NCBI GenBank assembly: GCA_902798605.1
Contig: CADBXH010000031.1
Span: 1-17,935 of the forward strand
DNA length: 17,935 bases
Direction: 5' to 3'
Source of the DNA: an uncultured Ruminococcus sp.
Lineage (GTDB): Bacteria > Bacillota_A > Clostridia > Oscillospirales > Acutalibacteraceae
A model generated the notes under the pieces. It worked only from the letters and a program-made list of their open reading frames with translations, did no database searches and was not told the origin of the DNA. The position numbers and the translations under genes are program-made. Positions 7,447-15,680 of the stretch are shown here, in pieces; the stretch's first letter is position 1; each line of letters starts with the position of its first letter.

Positions 7447-8671
7447 TAATATCACCTATGTCTTTTTCATTAAGTCTTGCAAAAGAATTCTTTTGTGATG
7501 CAATAAACATCGCAAGTACGACACACGGAATATCTTTATAAATATATGGTATTCCGATTCCGACAAAAAGAAATGCAATATAAAAAGCTAATAACTCTTT
7601 TTGCCTTGTTCGATTCTTTCTATCCGAATTGATTGATTTCGCAAAAGATAATTTGATTTGATTAATTAGAATATGAATATACGGAATCAAATATAGTAAA
7701 CCCAATAATCCAGAACACGCTAATGATTCAACATAAGTAGAGTGAGTATAACCACCAACTTTATATGAGAAATTATTAAAACCTAGCCCAAAGAATAAGT
7801 TATCTCCAAAATACTCCATAGCCATTTTGTATAACTCTATTCTTCCTTCATCGGACTCGGCTGTAGCATCTGCGCGTCTTCCTGCCGTTCTGATAAAAAG
7901 ATTGGTATCCTCATAGTTTGGCAAAAGATACGTGTATACAAAATAAAACGCAACGGCACATAAAATCAAAATTCCGATAAACCTCAACATCGTCATTTGC
8001 TTAAAGTAGTCTCGTGCGCAAAAAAGAAACATAGCGATAAATAGTATAAAAATAGCAATGATACTTTTTCTGGAGCCGGCGACAGAGATAACGACAATAG
8101 CCGCTATGATATACGCAATTTTTATTACCGTTTTATGAAGCCTGCTCTTTTCACCAACTCCGAAAGCAAACAGAATAGCAAAACAACCATATGCCATCAA
8201 TGAGCCAACATCATTTGTACTGATACTTGCTCCTGATGACACGGTGAGCTTTTGACTAAAATCATTCATTGTCAACAATGTACTTATCGCACACGCTGCA
8301 GCGGTAATAGACAATAATCGTATAGCATAAATAATTGATTTCTCCTTCTCACAAATATATGCGATTAAAATAATCAAAATCAAACGTTGAAGGTAATCTG
8401 CCAATCCATCAATTGCATACTTTTTACTCATTGCAATCGGTATTGTTGCAACCGACAGCAAGAAATACCCGATCCAACATTTGATATCAAAGCCAAAGCG
8501 TATCGGTTCTTTATATGCGGAAATCAAAACGCCTATTATCGCGATACCGTAAAAAATATACGTACCAAACGGGATTAGGTGTCCAAATATTATATTGAAA
8601 CAATAGTAATTCAGAAATATGCACAAAATTGCAATTTCCGAAATATATATAGCTTTAAATTGAAACTTCAT
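7406..8671 (-). CDS. O-antigen polymerase/ligase-like membrane protein (Wzy_C domain)
   Basis: A 421-residue multi-span protein with roughly ten hydrophobic segments. The diagnostic part is GSRKS (199-203), then a large extracytoplasmic loop (about 250-315) running into GRIELYKMAMEYFGDNLFFG, GLGFNNFSY (295-303) and YTHSTYVESLACSGLLGLL, with the conserved-type His310. This is the layout of WaaL/Wzy/PglL-type glycosyl transfer proteins, which move glycan chains between lipid carriers or onto acceptors outside the membrane. The ATG at 8671 overlaps the previous stop by 4 bases (ATGA) with GGAG 8 bases before. Local G+C is very low (13/60 at 7621-7680). In a locus with a Wzt exporter the expected role is ligation or block joining rather than classical Wzy polymerisation, but sequence alone does not separate ligase from polymerase. 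Confidence 0.85.
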   Translation of the reverse strand: MKFQFKAIYISEIAILCIFLNYYCFNIIFGHLIPFGTYIFYGIAIIGVLISAYKEPIRFGFDIKCWIGYFLLSVATIPIAMSKKYAIDGLADYLQRLILIILIAYICEKEKSIIYAIRLLSITAAACAISTLLTMNDFSQKLTVSSGASISTNDVGSLMAYGCFAILFAFGVGEKSRLHKTVIKIAYIIAAIVVISVAGSRKSIIAIFILFIAMFLFCARDYFKQMTMLRFIGILILCAVAFYFVYTYLLPNYEDTNLFIRTAGRRADATAESDEGRIELYKMAMEYFGDNLFFGLGFNNFSYKVGGYTHSTYVESLACSGLLGLLYLIPYIHILINQIKLSFAKSINSDRKNRTRQKELLAFYIAFLFVGIGIPYIYKDIPCVVLAMFIASQKNSFARLNEKDIGDINESKTNKSVVSSS

Positions 8672-9819
8672 TCAGATAACTCCATGAATTTCAAGATGTT
8701 TTCAGCTCGACTGATAATATCGAGCTTTTCTGCCGTTTTTACGGCTCCTGTGTGTAATTTATTTAACAGATTTTCATCTGTTCTCAAAGAAACAATAGCT
8801 TCTTTTATTTCATCTGCGTTGTCAACATTGATTCTAACCGAATTGGTCTCATCAAGAATATCGTCATTAAACGGCAAGTCGGATGAAATTACCGGCAAAC
8901 CGCATGCAAGCGCCTCAACGATAGCGTTACAGCAGCCTTCTCCTTTTGTTGGAAGAACAAATACATCCGCGGCATTAAGATAATCAACGACCTTATCGTT
9001 GGAAACCTTTCCCTGAAATATTATGTTGCCGCAGTCGGGCTTTAATTCGCCGTCACCGAGGAAAACAGAATAAACATCCGGACACATCTTCAGCGCTTCG
9101 TTAAGCTTATCAATACCTTTTCTCTCTGTAAATGCGCCCGTAAAAGCAACTATGAATTTATCATTCGGAAAACCGAGTTTTTGTCTCGCTTCTGTCTTAT
9201 CATAAATAAAAAACTTGTTTTTATCAAATCCGTTAGGGAAAACGCCTATTTTTGTATTTCCCGGAACAAACCCGTTTTTTACGATCAACCCGGCGTTATT
9301 GCCGGATACGCTGATAACTCCTGACAGATTTCCTAGTATCTCCAGCCAATTACCATACTTACGTCCTGTCGAATACGGTTCGCTTCCTTTATCAAATCGC
9401 AGCGAATTTTCTCCGCAAGCGCAATACGAAGGGATATTCAGCATTTCGCCAACTCTTGCCGCTGTCAATCCGCACTGATATATAAAATGACCGTAAACAA
9501 CATCCGGCATTATTCTTTCCTTGCGAATAGTTTTCATAACCGCCTTAAAGTGGTTGTTCATCGAAAGCTTGATTGTCTGCTTTCGGGAGCCCAAGTGCAA
9601 ATATGTAGGAGTAAAAACACGGATGGCACTGCCTTTTTCGGTTGAATCGATACGCTCATAAGGAACAGCTTCCTTTTGGGCGTTCTTAATGCGAGGCGCG
9701 ATCACAACGCAATCAAAACCTTTATCGGCAATTGCGCAAATCAAATGCTTTGCAAAAATACAGCCGTTATTCAAAGGCGTTGGATACCAATCCAAAATAA
9801 AGAGAATTTGTTTAGCCAT
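8668..9819 (-). CDS. GT4-family (GT-B) glycosyltransferase
   Basis: 383 residues. The N-terminal domain opens with ILFILDWYPTPLNNGCIFAK (5-24). The donor domain has VFPNGFDKNKF (193-203), FTGAFTERKGID (226-237, the phosphate-binding loop) and PTKGEGCCNAIVEALACGLP (290-309), giving an EX7E pair E294/E302. The ATG at 9819 overlaps the aminotransferase stop by 8 bases and has GGAG at 7-base spacing. The 3' end overlaps the polymerase-like gene by 4 bases. Its position next to the aminoglucuronate module makes it a candidate for adding that sugar, but that is inference from order only. Confidence 0.92.
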   Translation of the reverse strand: MAKQILFILDWYPTPLNNGCIFAKHLICAIADKGFDCVVIAPRIKNAQKEAVPYERIDSTEKGSAIRVFTPTYLHLGSRKQTIKLSMNNHFKAVMKTIRKERIMPDVVYGHFIYQCGLTAARVGEMLNIPSYCACGENSLRFDKGSEPYSTGRKYGNWLEILGNLSGVISVSGNNAGLIVKNGFVPGNTKIGVFPNGFDKNKFFIYDKTEARQKLGFPNDKFIVAFTGAFTERKGIDKLNEALKMCPDVYSVFLGDGELKPDCGNIIFQGKVSNDKVVDYLNAADVFVLPTKGEGCCNAIVEALACGLPVISSDLPFNDDILDETNSVRINVDNADEIKEAIVSLRTDENLLNKLHTGAVKTAEKLDIISRAENILKFMELSE

Positions 9820-10948
9820 TGATAAACTCCAAAACAGCCATTGATACTGTTTTTATTTCTTCCTCCGTCAAATACGGATGCATTGGCAGACTCAAAACGG
9901 TCTTGCATAATCGCTCAGTCACAGTACAATCCGCTACCGCGCTTCTTGTGCCCTCAAAAGCGCCCTGCAAATGCATCGGTTTCACATAATATATCATTGC
10001 AGGTATTCCTTTTGACTTAAGGTGTTCAACCAATTTGGCTCTGTCAATGTCTATGGGTAACTGCACGGTATACTGCGCCCAACTGCTGACATAGCCCTCC
10101 GGTATCTGCGAAGTAACAATACCGCTGCCGACAAAAAGCTCGGTATATCTATCCGCCGCACGATTGACAGCGTCAATCTCACATTCGGCAAATGCCTTGA
10201 ATTTTGGCAGCAAAATTGCCGCCTGAACCGTATCAAGCCTGCTGTTCATACCGATTCGGATATTATTATACTTATCATTGCCGCTCTTGCCGTGAACAGT
10301 CAGGCTTCTGAGCAAATCAGCCCATTCGGCATTATCGGTAAAGATCGCTCCGCCGTCACCGTAGCAACCAAGTGGTTTTGCAGGGAAAAAGCTTGTAGTT
10401 GCGATATCGCCGAAGCTGCAAGCCATCTTTCCGTTGATCGAACCACCGAAGCCCTGCGCGCCATCCTCTAAAAGCAGAAGACCATATTTCTTACAAACAG
10501 CTTTGATCCTAACGTAATCGGCAGGTAAGCCGAATAAGTCAACCGCTACAACGGCTTTCGGCTTCAATTCACCTTCACTGATGATCTGCTCAACTGCCTG
10601 CTCCAGCTTATGGGGATCAAGATTAAACGTCCTTTCATCTACATCAACAAAAATCGGAGTCGCACCGACGATCGCCGGACATTCACCGCTGGAAAAGAAC
10701 GTAAAATCCGGAACAAACACCGCATCGCCTTTGCCAATTCCCCATGCCATCAGCGCAAGCGTCAGTGCATCTGTGCCGTTGGCGCATGTAATACAGTGCT
10801 TTACGCCGACATAACCGGCAAGCTGCGCCTCCAACTCCTTGACCTGCGGTCCTGAAATGAAGCGTGAACTATCAATCACATCTGCAATCGCGAAATCAAT
10901 TTCCGGTTTTAATGACTCATATTGCTTTTTCAAATCACGAAACTGCAT
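9812..10948 (-). CDS. wlbC: DegT/DnrJ/EryC1 aminotransferase, probable UDP-2-acetamido-3-oxo-glucuronate 3-aminotransferase
   Basis: PLP-dependent sugar aminotransferase of 378 residues. Visible residues are ANGTDAL (56-62, phosphate binding), EDGAQGFGG (161-169, with D162 for the pyridine nitrogen and Q165), TTSFFPAKPLGCYGDGGA (184-201) with the Schiff-base Lys191, and GMNSRLDTVQAAIL (233-246). SFFP(A/S)KPLGCYGDGGA matches WbpE/WlbC-type enzymes, which aminate the C3 keto group of the UDP-linked glucuronate. The gene starts 2 bases after the acetyltransferase and follows the oxidoreductase, completing that three-step set. FdtB/QdtB-type transamination of a dTDP-3-keto sugar is the main alternative, but no 3,4-ketoisomerase gene is present. 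The family is certain; the substrate is inferred from context. Confidence 0.88.
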   Translation of the reverse strand: MQFRDLKKQYESLKPEIDFAIADVIDSSRFISGPQVKELEAQLAGYVGVKHCITCANGTDALTLALMAWGIGKGDAVFVPDFTFFSSGECPAIVGATPIFVDVDERTFNLDPHKLEQAVEQIISEGELKPKAVVAVDLFGLPADYVRIKAVCKKYGLLLLEDGAQGFGGSINGKMACSFGDIATTSFFPAKPLGCYGDGGAIFTDNAEWADLLRSLTVHGKSGNDKYNNIRIGMNSRLDTVQAAILLPKFKAFAECEIDAVNRAADRYTELFVGSGIVTSQIPEGYVSSWAQYTVQLPIDIDRAKLVEHLKSKGIPAMIYYVKPMHLQGAFEGTRSAVADCTVTERLCKTVLSLPMHPYLTEEEIKTVSMAVLEFING

Positions 10949-10950
10949 TT

Positions 10951-11514
10951 CTACACTTCTTTCAATTCACCGTCGATCGATTCATATCTTCTTGAACAAT
11001 CGGGGCAAATTTTATTCTTATCCAAAACCTGACCGCACTCGCAAACCCATCCGATTTGTTTAGCAGGAACACCGGCCATCAACGCGTGAGCAGGAACGTT
11101 TTTAGTCACTACCGCTCCGGCAGCAATCGTGCAGCATTCGCCGAGCTCATGACCGCACACAACTGTTGCATTAGCCCCAATCGTAGCGCCTTTATGAATC
11201 AGCGTTTTTTTATAATTTGAGGAACCTTTAGGATATTTTGCGCGCGGCGTCAAGTCGTTTGTAAACACCATTGACGGACCGCAAAAAACATCATCCTCTA
11301 TTTCCACGCCCTCATAAACAGAAACGTTGTTCTGGATCTTGACGCCGTTTCCGATTATCACGTTGTTGGATATATTAACATTTTGCCCAAGCGAACAGCG
11401 CTCACCGATCTCGGCTCCCTTTTGCACATGGCAAAAGTGCCAGATCTTTGTATGATCGCCGATCATTACGCCGTCATCAACATCCGATGACTCGTGAACA
11501 AAGTAATTACTCAT
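10951..11514 (-). CDS. wlbB: Hexapeptide-repeat N-acetyltransferase, probable UDP-2-acetamido-3-amino-glucuronate N-acetyltransferase
   Basis: Left-handed beta-helix acetyltransferase that would acetylate the 3-amino group using acetyl-CoA. From the ATG at 11514 it is 187 residues. The opening YFVHESSDVDDGVMIGDHTK, IWHFCHVQKGAEIG, CSLGQNVNISNNVIIG and IQNNVSVYEGVEIEDDVFCG follow WbpD/WlbB closely, then MVFTND and GATIGANATVVCG. An upstream in-frame start at 11538 lies within the oxidoreductase gene and adds 8 residues. The ATG at 11514, one base after that gene's stop with AGGAAG upstream, restores the family N-terminus (M-x-YF-HES). The tail after AKQIGW carries four cysteines (C158, C160, C170, C173) spaced like a small zinc ribbon. 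FdtC-type dTDP-sugar acetyltransferases are the alternative; the adjacent oxidoreductase favours WlbB. Confidence 0.88.
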   Translation of the reverse strand: MSNYFVHESSDVDDGVMIGDHTKIWHFCHVQKGAEIGERCSLGQNVNISNNVIIGNGVKIQNNVSVYEGVEIEDDVFCGPSMVFTNDLTPRAKYPKGSSNYKKTLIHKGATIGANATVVCGHELGECCTIAAGAVVTKNVPAHALMAGVPAKQIGWVCECGQVLDKNKICPDCSRRYESIDGELKEV

Positions 11515-11515
11515 C

Positions 11516-12586
11516 TCAAAATCTTCCTGTAAAATCAAGTGTGGAGCACTCTGTCAGCGGGAACTGAACAGGTCTGCCCTCTGCCGCTGATTTGTAAATC
11601 GCAAGCACCATTTCGAGCGCCTTTTTGCCGTCATAAGCAGTTACCAGCGGCTGGCGATCATTTTGGATCGCATCGATCACATCCGCATACAGCGGCGTAT
11701 GACCGAAGCCGTAAACCGACGGAGGATTCTCGGAGAACTGCGCCTTGATCTCATCGGCAATATCCAATTCATCAGAGAAGTTCCATTCTTCGATCTTGTT
11801 GACAGATGCGCCGCCTGCTTTAACAGTACCCTTTTCGCCGAAAATATACAGAGTTTCCTCGAGATTCTTCGGATAGACATTCGTGGTACCCTCGATGATA
11901 CCGTAAGTACCGTTGGCAAACTTGACGACCGCGATACCCAGATCTTCTGCCTCAATATAATCATGCTTCATACGGTCGGTATACGCCATGACCTCAGTCG
12001 GCTCACCGCCCATCAGCCAGATCAGCAGATCAATATTGTGGATACACTGATTCATCAGGCAGCCACCATCCTGCGCCCATGTGCCGCGCCACTTTGCACG
12101 GGAATAATACTCCCAGTCACGCGCCCAGCGGATGTGAGCCGTGCCGTGGAACAGTCTGCCGAAACGGTCTCTGTCCAACGCGTCCTTGATTTTTGCGATG
12201 GACTTGTTGAAGCGGTTCTGGTGATTCACACAAACCTTGACATTGTTTTTGTCGGCTGCCTCAATGATCGCGTCGGCATCCGCAATAGACAGCGCGATCG
12301 GCTTCTCAATGATCACGTTACAACCGGCGTTAATGCAGTCGAGAGCGATTTGAGCATGCAAGCCGCTCTCAGTACAAATCGCAACAAGTTCAGGCTTTTC
12401 ATTAATCAATAATTCATTATAATCTGTGTATTTTCTTACAGTTTGCGGGAGAGTGAATTTCTTCACCTTATCTTCCATGCACTTTGGGTCTATATCACAA
12501 ATCGCGACGATTTCCAATCCGTTGTTCTTTGCCGCGACAATATGGTTAGGCGAAATCCTTCCGCAACCGATTAATGCGTATTTCAT
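11516..12586 (-). CDS. wlbA: Gfo/Idh/MocA oxidoreductase, probable UDP-GlcNAcA 3-dehydrogenase
   Basis: 356 residues with an N-terminal NAD(P)-binding Rossmann unit (ALIGCGRISPNH, 4-15), the family EKP motif (94-96, K95), NHQNRFN (121-127) and the catalytic-type H183/D186 in MNQCIHNIDLL (178-188). In the WbpB/WlbA pathway this enzyme oxidises C3 of UDP-GlcNAcA before amination and acetylation, matching the two genes that follow. The ATG at 12586 is one base after the upstream stop, with GGAGG 12 bases before it. Base composition shifts inside the gene: the 3' two-thirds is G+C-rich (36/60 at 12061-12120) and the first 190 bases are not (23/60 at 12421-12480). A UDP-GlcNAc 6-dehydrogenase to supply the substrate is not seen in the window. 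Confidence 0.88.
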   Translation of the reverse strand: MKYALIGCGRISPNHIVAAKNNGLEIVAICDIDPKCMEDKVKKFTLPQTVRKYTDYNELLINEKPELVAICTESGLHAQIALDCINAGCNVIIEKPIALSIADADAIIEAADKNNVKVCVNHQNRFNKSIAKIKDALDRDRFGRLFHGTAHIRWARDWEYYSRAKWRGTWAQDGGCLMNQCIHNIDLLIWLMGGEPTEVMAYTDRMKHDYIEAEDLGIAVVKFANGTYGIIEGTTNVYPKNLEETLYIFGEKGTVKAGGASVNKIEEWNFSDELDIADEIKAQFSENPPSVYGFGHTPLYADVIDAIQNDRQPLVTAYDGKKALEMVLAIYKSAAEGRPVQFPLTECSTLDFTGRF

Positions 12587-12587
12587 A

Positions 12588-13739
12588 TCAATCTATTTCC
12601 TCCACAAAATCAAAAACCTTCTTATATTGCTGTTCCCATGTCAAATGCTTTTCTGCAAGCTCTCTTAACTCTTGAACATGAGTAGGATCATTTTTCATCT
12701 TTTTTGCAAACTCAACGATCTCGTTCATATCGGGTATGCTATCATCATTCGGGACTTTTAACCACAGCTCTTTTTTTTCATATGACAAAGCCGGATCATC
12801 TACTGCACAGATAAAAGGTAATCCTCGCGCAATATATTCTCTCGCTTTTAACTCCATAGTAACATTGAAGCATTTTTTATACATTGCAAGAGAATTAACC
12901 CCGATATCACAAAGATCAAACATCTCTTCCAAAGGCTCACCTGACATCTGACCGTGAAAAATTACCTTATCATCCAAATTCAGTTGGTGCGTCAGGTCCT
13001 TCCACTCGGGCAAACAGCCTCCTTCATTTCCGCCAACCATATGTACGACAACATTCTCATCACCTTTATATTCGGCGAGAGACTTTATCAAACGTTCATA
13101 TCCATGCCAGTAACACATTGATGCCAATGCCAATATATGGACAACATTTTTATCATTTTTTGGCTTCCGAACAGGCACTCCGCTAATATCAATACCATTT
13201 TCAATATTAATTGCCGGTTTTCCTTTGTACTCTCCGCCTGCATCCTCACCAATCAATACATAATAATCTATAGAGTCATTGAATTTGTCAATGTGTTGCT
13301 TTTCATACAACGCAAAAATCCTTCTGATTCCCTTCATTGTATCTTCTTTGCTTGAAGGAAAAGTGGGGATTTCAAGGATTAATTGTGCTCCGGTATTCTT
13401 TGCTGTTTCAGCGACTTTGCAACAAGATGAAAAAACAGGCCCTGAACGCCAATAAATATAATCAAAACCGATTTTATGAATCGCCTTTACTGACGCGTTA
13501 TGCAAATCGTTATAAAACTGCGTATGCAGATAAATCGGGATTTGGAAATGCGTTTTGCCTACAATGGTTTTTTCGTTATTATGGATCAGATAAAGATGTT
13601 TTTCATCATATCCTATATAATACACATCAAAGCCCAAATTCGAAAAAGCCGCTATTTGACCGTCAAACTTCTTTTTTAGGTTAAACTCTTGATGAACCGC
13701 ATATCGTGAGAGATATAGAATTTTCTTTGAATGTTCCAT
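12588..13739 (-). CDS. GT4-like (GT-B) glycosyltransferase
   Basis: 383 residues from the ATG at 13739, which has AGGAG six bases upstream; a TTG codon immediately before is not needed. The N-terminal half has KKILYLSRYAVHQEFNLKKK. The donor half has IENGIDISGVP (about 179-189), ASMCYWHGYERLIKSL (about 206-221), IFHGQMSGEPLEEMFDLCDIG and ELKAREYIARGLPFI. The second Glu of the donor motif (in AREYIARG) is present, but the full EX7E is not, as in several divergent GT4 subfamilies. It stops one base before wlbA and follows the PIG-L gene by 36 bases. The transferred sugar is unknown. Confidence 0.85.
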   Translation of the reverse strand: MEHSKKILYLSRYAVHQEFNLKKKFDGQIAAFSNLGFDVYYIGYDEKHLYLIHNNEKTIVGKTHFQIPIYLHTQFYNDLHNASVKAIHKIGFDYIYWRSGPVFSSCCKVAETAKNTGAQLILEIPTFPSSKEDTMKGIRRIFALYEKQHIDKFNDSIDYYVLIGEDAGGEYKGKPAINIENGIDISGVPVRKPKNDKNVVHILALASMCYWHGYERLIKSLAEYKGDENVVVHMVGGNEGGCLPEWKDLTHQLNLDDKVIFHGQMSGEPLEEMFDLCDIGVNSLAMYKKCFNVTMELKAREYIARGLPFICAVDDPALSYEKKELWLKVPNDDSIPDMNEIVEFAKKMKNDPTHVQELRELAEKHLTWEQQYKKVFDFVEEID

Positions 13740-13775
13740 CAAACTCTCCTACTATTTATCCCGTTTTCTATTTTA

Positions 13776-15668
13776 TTAATTTACTTTATTCATTTTCCGG
13801 TAAATCCTATGCGCATAGGATTTATGGATGTTTTTATCCTTGCAATAATCAAACAAAAAGCGCTCAACTTTACGCGGATTTCTAATTAACACCGTATCCA
13901 AAACCTTGCCATCCTTTGAAACAAGAGACAGCAAACATTTCTGTCCCGCCGGGCAATTCACAATAATTTGTTTTCCGCAAGTTTTGACTTGGCAGCGCTT
14001 GTTGTTGCATTTTATTTTATAATCTTCAGCATTAACGCTCTGATTTATGTTATTATAAATCCCAAAAGAATGTTTTCCTTTAAGATTAACTATATAATCA
14101 TAAACAAAATTCGCGTCATTGTCAATTATTTTGAACATCATTCTTTCTTTGCTGTCTTTTGCAAAAGCCTCAATCTCGGTTAATCCGTATTTATTTCCTT
14201 CGAATTTATCAATTCTTATTACAATTGATTTAATACTTCTGTTAACACAAACACGCGTACCATATGATTCAAGTTTGCCTGTAGAAAGAGATGTCCCGTC
14301 TTCAAATTCAACAATCGCATTTAGTACGTTATCATCTGGTGAAGGACTATCATACAAAACGATATGGTCAATATATGTCGCTTCATTGAAGTCAATTCTA
14401 ATTGATTTATTCGGATCGTTATCTTCCGGATGCCATACACCGTCATAAGGATAGTTTCCGTTACGGATCAAATCATTGCAATCCAACAGCATATAGTCTG
14501 TCAGCTTGTCCTTATCGCCTGAAGAAACGGAAATATTTGCATTATACAGCAATGAGTCTGTTCTTCTTTCCCAGAACACCTTATCGCCGTTAATAATCCT
14601 GTCTGAACACAAAGCTATCTTTTGAGAATCATAATATTTTATTGCCTTATATATCTTTGAGGAATATAAATCTCTTGAAACCGATTTAATATCAACTGAA
14701 AGTCTTATTCGGGAATCCCATTCATACAAATCAACATCTGTTTCATTTTGGTTTTCAACAGTTGACATAATATTTTCAGATTTAAAAAAATCATTAGGCG
14801 CATTCCAAGCTGTGCGGTAACCGTAACCTTTATATACTGTCGGTCGATAATCGGTTGTTTTTAATAATTGTCCCATTACACGCTCAAACATCATAGACAG
14901 AGCTCTATGATCGTTATGAGAATCGTAATCAATGCAAAAAAACGTATCCGGCTTTATTTTCAATATAACATTTTTTATATCATTATAGAAATTACAATAT
15001 GTATACTCTATTCCATCGTTAAAAGCAGGGTGTGATACGGTGCCATATGTTGCTGTTCTACCGGCTCTCGAAGCAATCACTTTATCCTCTGGAGCGTTAT
15101 AGATATGCGTACCGTTTTTGTCCCACCCGTCTCCGTATCCTAAGAATATAATGTTTTTTTCAGGAACTCCGAGAAAGGTCAATACTTTGATGGCTTCATT
15201 GATTCTGGTGTATCCCATCTGAGACATATCAAATCGTTCATCGCCATCACCATTAGTTGAAAACACAACATATACTTCAGAACCATGCTTTATATACTCT
15301 TCTATAACTCCACCCATTAGGTTAATATCGTCATCCTCATGAGGAACAAGAACCATTATCTTTTGATTACCGAAAAAATCCTCTTTACCCTCTTCAACAT
15401 CTTCGTAAGTAATATTTTTTTTTATTTTAACCCTGCATCCAATAACCGCAATGATCGCCGCTGATTCAAGCACCAATAAAACGATTTTTGAAACCATCCA
15501 AAAAGAAGCCAAAAAGCAAATTATAAAGCTAAAAACGAATAAAAGCATTACAGAAAAAACACTGCTCTTTAGTTTCTTCCCCAAATAATTGTTATGGATG
15601 CCATTAAAGAAGTCCATCAAAAGGAAAAGCAATATGAAATTTATAATGTCGATAATATAATAACTCAT
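13776..15668 (-). CDS. Membrane-anchored PIG-L family deacetylase with C-terminal discoidin-like domain
   Basis: 630 residues from the ATG at 15668, chosen for AAAGGA upstream; a TTG at 15692 would add 8 residues. Three membrane spans (about 4-21, 37-59, 62-78) precede a PIG-L domain (about 102-280). It has PHEDDDINLMGG (109-120; zinc ligands expected H110 and D113, catalytic base D112), FSTNGDGDE, and SHNDHRAL (250-257), whose H254 would be the third zinc ligand. Residues about 377-504 look like an F5/8 type C (discoidin) fold: DGVWHPEDND, IRIDFNEATYIDHIVLYDSP, VEFEDGTSL and YGLTEIEAF. A further beta-rich stretch and a basic tail close the protein. PIG-L enzymes remove N-acetyl groups from GlcNAc-type sugars, so a role trimming the locus's acetamido sugars is plausible. 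Loop charges suggest the catalytic part is cytoplasmic, but an odd number of spans leaves this open. Confidence 0.85.
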   Translation of the reverse strand: MSYYIIDIINFILLFLLMDFFNGIHNNYLGKKLKSSVFSVMLLFVFSFIICFLASFWMVSKIVLLVLESAAIIAVIGCRVKIKKNITYEDVEEGKEDFFGNQKIMVLVPHEDDDINLMGGVIEEYIKHGSEVYVVFSTNGDGDERFDMSQMGYTRINEAIKVLTFLGVPEKNIIFLGYGDGWDKNGTHIYNAPEDKVIASRAGRTATYGTVSHPAFNDGIEYTYCNFYNDIKNVILKIKPDTFFCIDYDSHNDHRALSMMFERVMGQLLKTTDYRPTVYKGYGYRTAWNAPNDFFKSENIMSTVENQNETDVDLYEWDSRIRLSVDIKSVSRDLYSSKIYKAIKYYDSQKIALCSDRIINGDKVFWERRTDSLLYNANISVSSGDKDKLTDYMLLDCNDLIRNGNYPYDGVWHPEDNDPNKSIRIDFNEATYIDHIVLYDSPSPDDNVLNAIVEFEDGTSLSTGKLESYGTRVCVNRSIKSIVIRIDKFEGNKYGLTEIEAFAKDSKERMMFKIIDNDANFVYDYIVNLKGKHSFGIYNNINQSVNAEDYKIKCNNKRCQVKTCGKQIIVNCPAGQKCLLSLVSKDGKVLDTVLIRNPRKVERFLFDYCKDKNIHKSYAHRIYRKMNKVN

Positions 15669-15680
15669 CTTATCTTCCTT

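Noticed and set aside
11663..12412. A 249-codon plus-strand open frame opposite the oxidoreductase gene
   Set aside because: It lies wholly antisense to a gene with clear Gfo/Idh motifs, has no family motifs or ribosome site, and arises from the G+C-rich codon pattern of the minus-strand gene.
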